A stretch of 15,414 nt of DNA from DSWT01 sp035415725 (GTDB lineage: Bacteria; Chloroflexota; Anaerolineae; B4-G1; SLSP01). Location of the stretch: the NCBI GenBank assembly GCA_035415725.1, contig DAOOGN010000099.1, forward strand, positions 1 through 15,414, given 5' to 3'. Positions 14,026 to 15,414 of this stretch are shown one piece after another. Position numbers and translations under genes: made by a program. The notes under the pieces are model-generated. The model did not search any database, had not been told where the DNA came from, and saw nothing but the letters and a program-made list of their open reading frames with translations. Within the stretch, counting starts at the first letter, position 1. Every line of letters begins with the position of its first letter.

Positions 14026-14982
14026 ATGAGTTACAAGACGCTCCTGATTTACAACCCGGTTGCCGGTCCGTGGGATATGACCCGCACGCTCAAACGTCTG
14101 GCCGCCTATATGCGCACATGGGGCTGGCAGATGGAACTTGTCCAAACGCGGCAAGCCGGCGACGCGACGCGCTATGCTCAGCAGGCCGCTCAGGACCATA
14201 TGGACATAGTATTGATTGCCGGCGGAGATGGCACCATCAACGAAACAGCCAATGGCTTGATCGGTACCTCGACGGCCCTGGGCATCGTTCCCGTGGGCAC
14301 CGGCAATATCCTGGCCCATCAGTTACGTATGCCCATCTTGTCTCTGACCGCCCCCCTATACGTGCGCGAAGTCGGCGAGGCGCTGTGCACCAGTCGCGTT
14401 CAGCGGGTGGATGTGGGGAACATCAATGACCGCCATTTTGTTTGTTGGGCCGGACTGGGTCTCGATGCAGAAATTACCGCCCAGATAGAACCGCGTCCCC
14501 GTTATGCCAAGCGCTTGGGGGCCCTGACCTACATTATTGCGGGGTTTGTTGTGGCCTCTGAGTTTCGCGGGGTGCGCTCGCGCATTTTGATCGAAGGGCA
14601 CACCTTTCGCACGCGCGCTTTGATGGCAGTGGCGAGCAATATCCAGCTTTACGCCACTTTTTTCAATATCGCGCCCCATGCGCAAATGGATGACGGCCTG
14701 CTGGATATTTTTGTGTTCAAAGGTCTGGGATTCTCCTATATCATTCGGCATCTACTGCATCTTTTCAGCGGACAGCATCGGCATGATCCCAAAGTCATGC
14801 ACGCGCTGGGGTGTGGGATGCAAGTTCAAACCACACCGCCGGTGGCCGTTCAAATCGACGGCGACCCTTTTGGAAGTACCCCCGCGACCATCGGCATCGA
14901 GCCGGGGGAATTGCGTCTGTTGGTTCCCCCCCAGGCGCCGACCAGTCTGTTCGGCAAGCCGCCGGAACAGTTGTTGAGTTAA
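14026..14982 (+). CDS. Diacylglycerol/lipid kinase, YegS/Rv2252/BmrU family
   Basis: This is a cytosolic or membrane-associated ATP-dependent lipid kinase (diacylglycerol, phosphatidylglycerol or a related lipid), 318 aa, normal length. The N-terminal catalytic domain shows YNPVAG (9-14), the nucleotide motif GGDGTINE (66-73) and GTGN (91-94). The C-terminal domain has WAGLGLDAEI (141-150), NIAPHAQMDDGLLDIFV (214-230) and QIDGDP (276-281). The ATG at 14026 is preferred over an in-frame TTG at 14008, because that TTG precedes the -10 box and would not be transcribed. No Shine-Dalgarno is present. The gene is 57 nt from ecfT but has its own promoter. A miniature transposon starts 1 nt after its stop. 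Confidence 0.92.
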   Translation: MSYKTLLIYNPVAGPWDMTRTLKRLAAYMRTWGWQMELVQTRQAGDATRYAQQAAQDHMDIVLIAGGDGTINETANGLIGTSTALGIVPVGTGNILAHQLRMPILSLTAPLYVREVGEALCTSRVQRVDVGNINDRHFVCWAGLGLDAEITAQIEPRPRYAKRLGALTYIIAGFVVASEFRGVRSRILIEGHTFRTRALMAVASNIQLYATFFNIAPHAQMDDGLLDIFVFKGLGFSYIIRHLLHLFSGQHRHDPKVMHALGCGMQVQTTPPVAVQIDGDPFGSTPATIGIEPGELRLLVPPQAPTSLFGKPPEQLLS

Positions 14983-14983
14983 A

Positions 14984-15214
14984 GTCACTATTCTGCTACC
15001 CTTTTGCCAGGGGGCGAACGGGACTTTGGGGAGGGTGCATCACGGGTTGACACTTTTGACCCTCTCATCCCCCAACATCCTTCTCCCCCGCCAAGGGGGA
15101 AGAAGGGGGCGACACAAAAATCCCCCTTCCTGGGGGGCAGGGGGATGGACGCCACCGCCGGCCCAGGCAGGGGCGAGCGCGGTCAGAGACCGGCCCGAGC
15201 GCTTGAATAGACAC
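14984..15214 (+). mobile_element. Miniature transposon copy D, degenerate
   Basis: The termini are GTCACTATTCTG (14984-14995) and TTGAATAGACAC (15203-15214), both diverged from the consensus. The order of internal blocks matches copy C: the GCCAGG-GGCGAACGGG block, GGGTTGACACTT, CCCTCTCATCCCCCAAC, a C/G hairpin (about 15082-15109) and CCCCCTTCCTGGGGGG. The GAA-loop hairpin is missing. No target duplication remains: the flanks GAGTTAAA and CAATAAGG differ. It is probably an older insertion whose right flank has been replaced or expanded by the satellite. Confidence 0.75.
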
Positions 15215-15414
15215 CAATAAGGAACGTATGACGTTCCAATAAGGAACGTGTTACGTTTCAATAAGGAACGCATGACGTTCCAATAAGGAACGTGTTACGT
15301 TTCAATAAGGAACGCATGACGTTCCAATAAGGAACGTGTTACGTTTCAATAAGGAACGCATGACGTTCCAATAAGGAACGTGTTACGTTTCAATAAGGAA
15401 CGCATGACGTTCCA
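15215..15414. repeat. 22-bp tandem repeat with two alternating unit types
   Basis: Nine complete 22-nt units plus 2 nt, running off the window end. Every unit starts CAATAAGGAACG. Odd units end YATGACGTTC and even units end TGTTACGTTT, in strict alternation, so the true period is 44. Only the first unit differs, with T instead of C after AACG. Each unit is a dyad: GGAACG...CGTTCC in odd units and GGAACGT...ACGTTTC (one G-T pair) in even units. There are no unique spacers and no coding sequence. It abuts copy D directly. Function is unknown; it behaves like a minisatellite or an array of protein-binding sites. Confidence 0.9.

Noticed and set aside
15215..15414. CRISPR array
   Set aside because: The units are contiguous, with no unique spacers; both halves of the 44-bp period repeat. 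No cas genes are present.
15215..15414. Plasmid-type iterons / replication origin
   Set aside because: A 22-bp period fits iterons, but no rep gene, DnaA boxes or AT-rich unwinding region is visible and all genes look chromosomal.

Overview
The window looks like chromosomal DNA of a Chloroflexota (Anaerolineae-like) bacterium. This rests on a moderately high GC content, the gene families present (a fused E1 alpha/beta dehydrogenase, an AsnRS, an ECF vitamin transporter with a fused ATPase, Tex, DegV) and many GC-rich, multi-hairpin interspersed repeats. The phylum is an inference from style; there is no rRNA or marker phylogeny here.

Layout. 1-164: the end of a miniature transposon, then a 27-nt palindrome ahead of a single-chain 2-oxoacid dehydrogenase E1 (165-2231, +). 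It converges with a minus-strand block: dedA then asnS (4-nt overlap or 35-nt gap, depending on the asnS start), a DUF554 membrane protein and tex. tRNA-Glu(CTC), with a good sigma70 promoter and a terminator, diverges from tex at 7602. A composite miniature transposon (7719-8320) then separates the tRNA from a minus-strand pair: an unknown 139-aa protein and a membrane-anchored TPR protein. From 9863 all genes are on the plus strand: DegV-family lipid-binding protein, ECF transporter S component, fused two-domain ECF ATPase, EcfT, and a YegS/BmrU-type lipid kinase that appears to be transcribed without a leader. The window ends in a 22-bp satellite whose units alternate between two types.

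The ECF genes together encode one vitamin or micronutrient importer: S protein for substrate, A-A' motor, T coupling protein. The S gene is cut off from the motor genes by a terminator-like palindrome and an inserted miniature transposon. DegV and the lipid kinase both act on lipids; their proximity is suggestive only. dedA-asnS shares one promoter.

The strongest unlabelled signal is a family of non-coding miniature transposons. It has about 12-bp terminal inverted repeats (GTAACTATTCAG / CTGAATAGATAC), internal hairpins and 8-bp target duplications: perfect for the 11445-11704 copy, 7/8 for the 7719-8320 composite. Five copies or fragments occur in 15 kb, all outside genes, and two lie in the T-tracts of terminator-like hairpins. 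Termini beginning GTAA and an 8-bp duplication fit mobilisation by an IS66-type transposase, none of which is encoded here.
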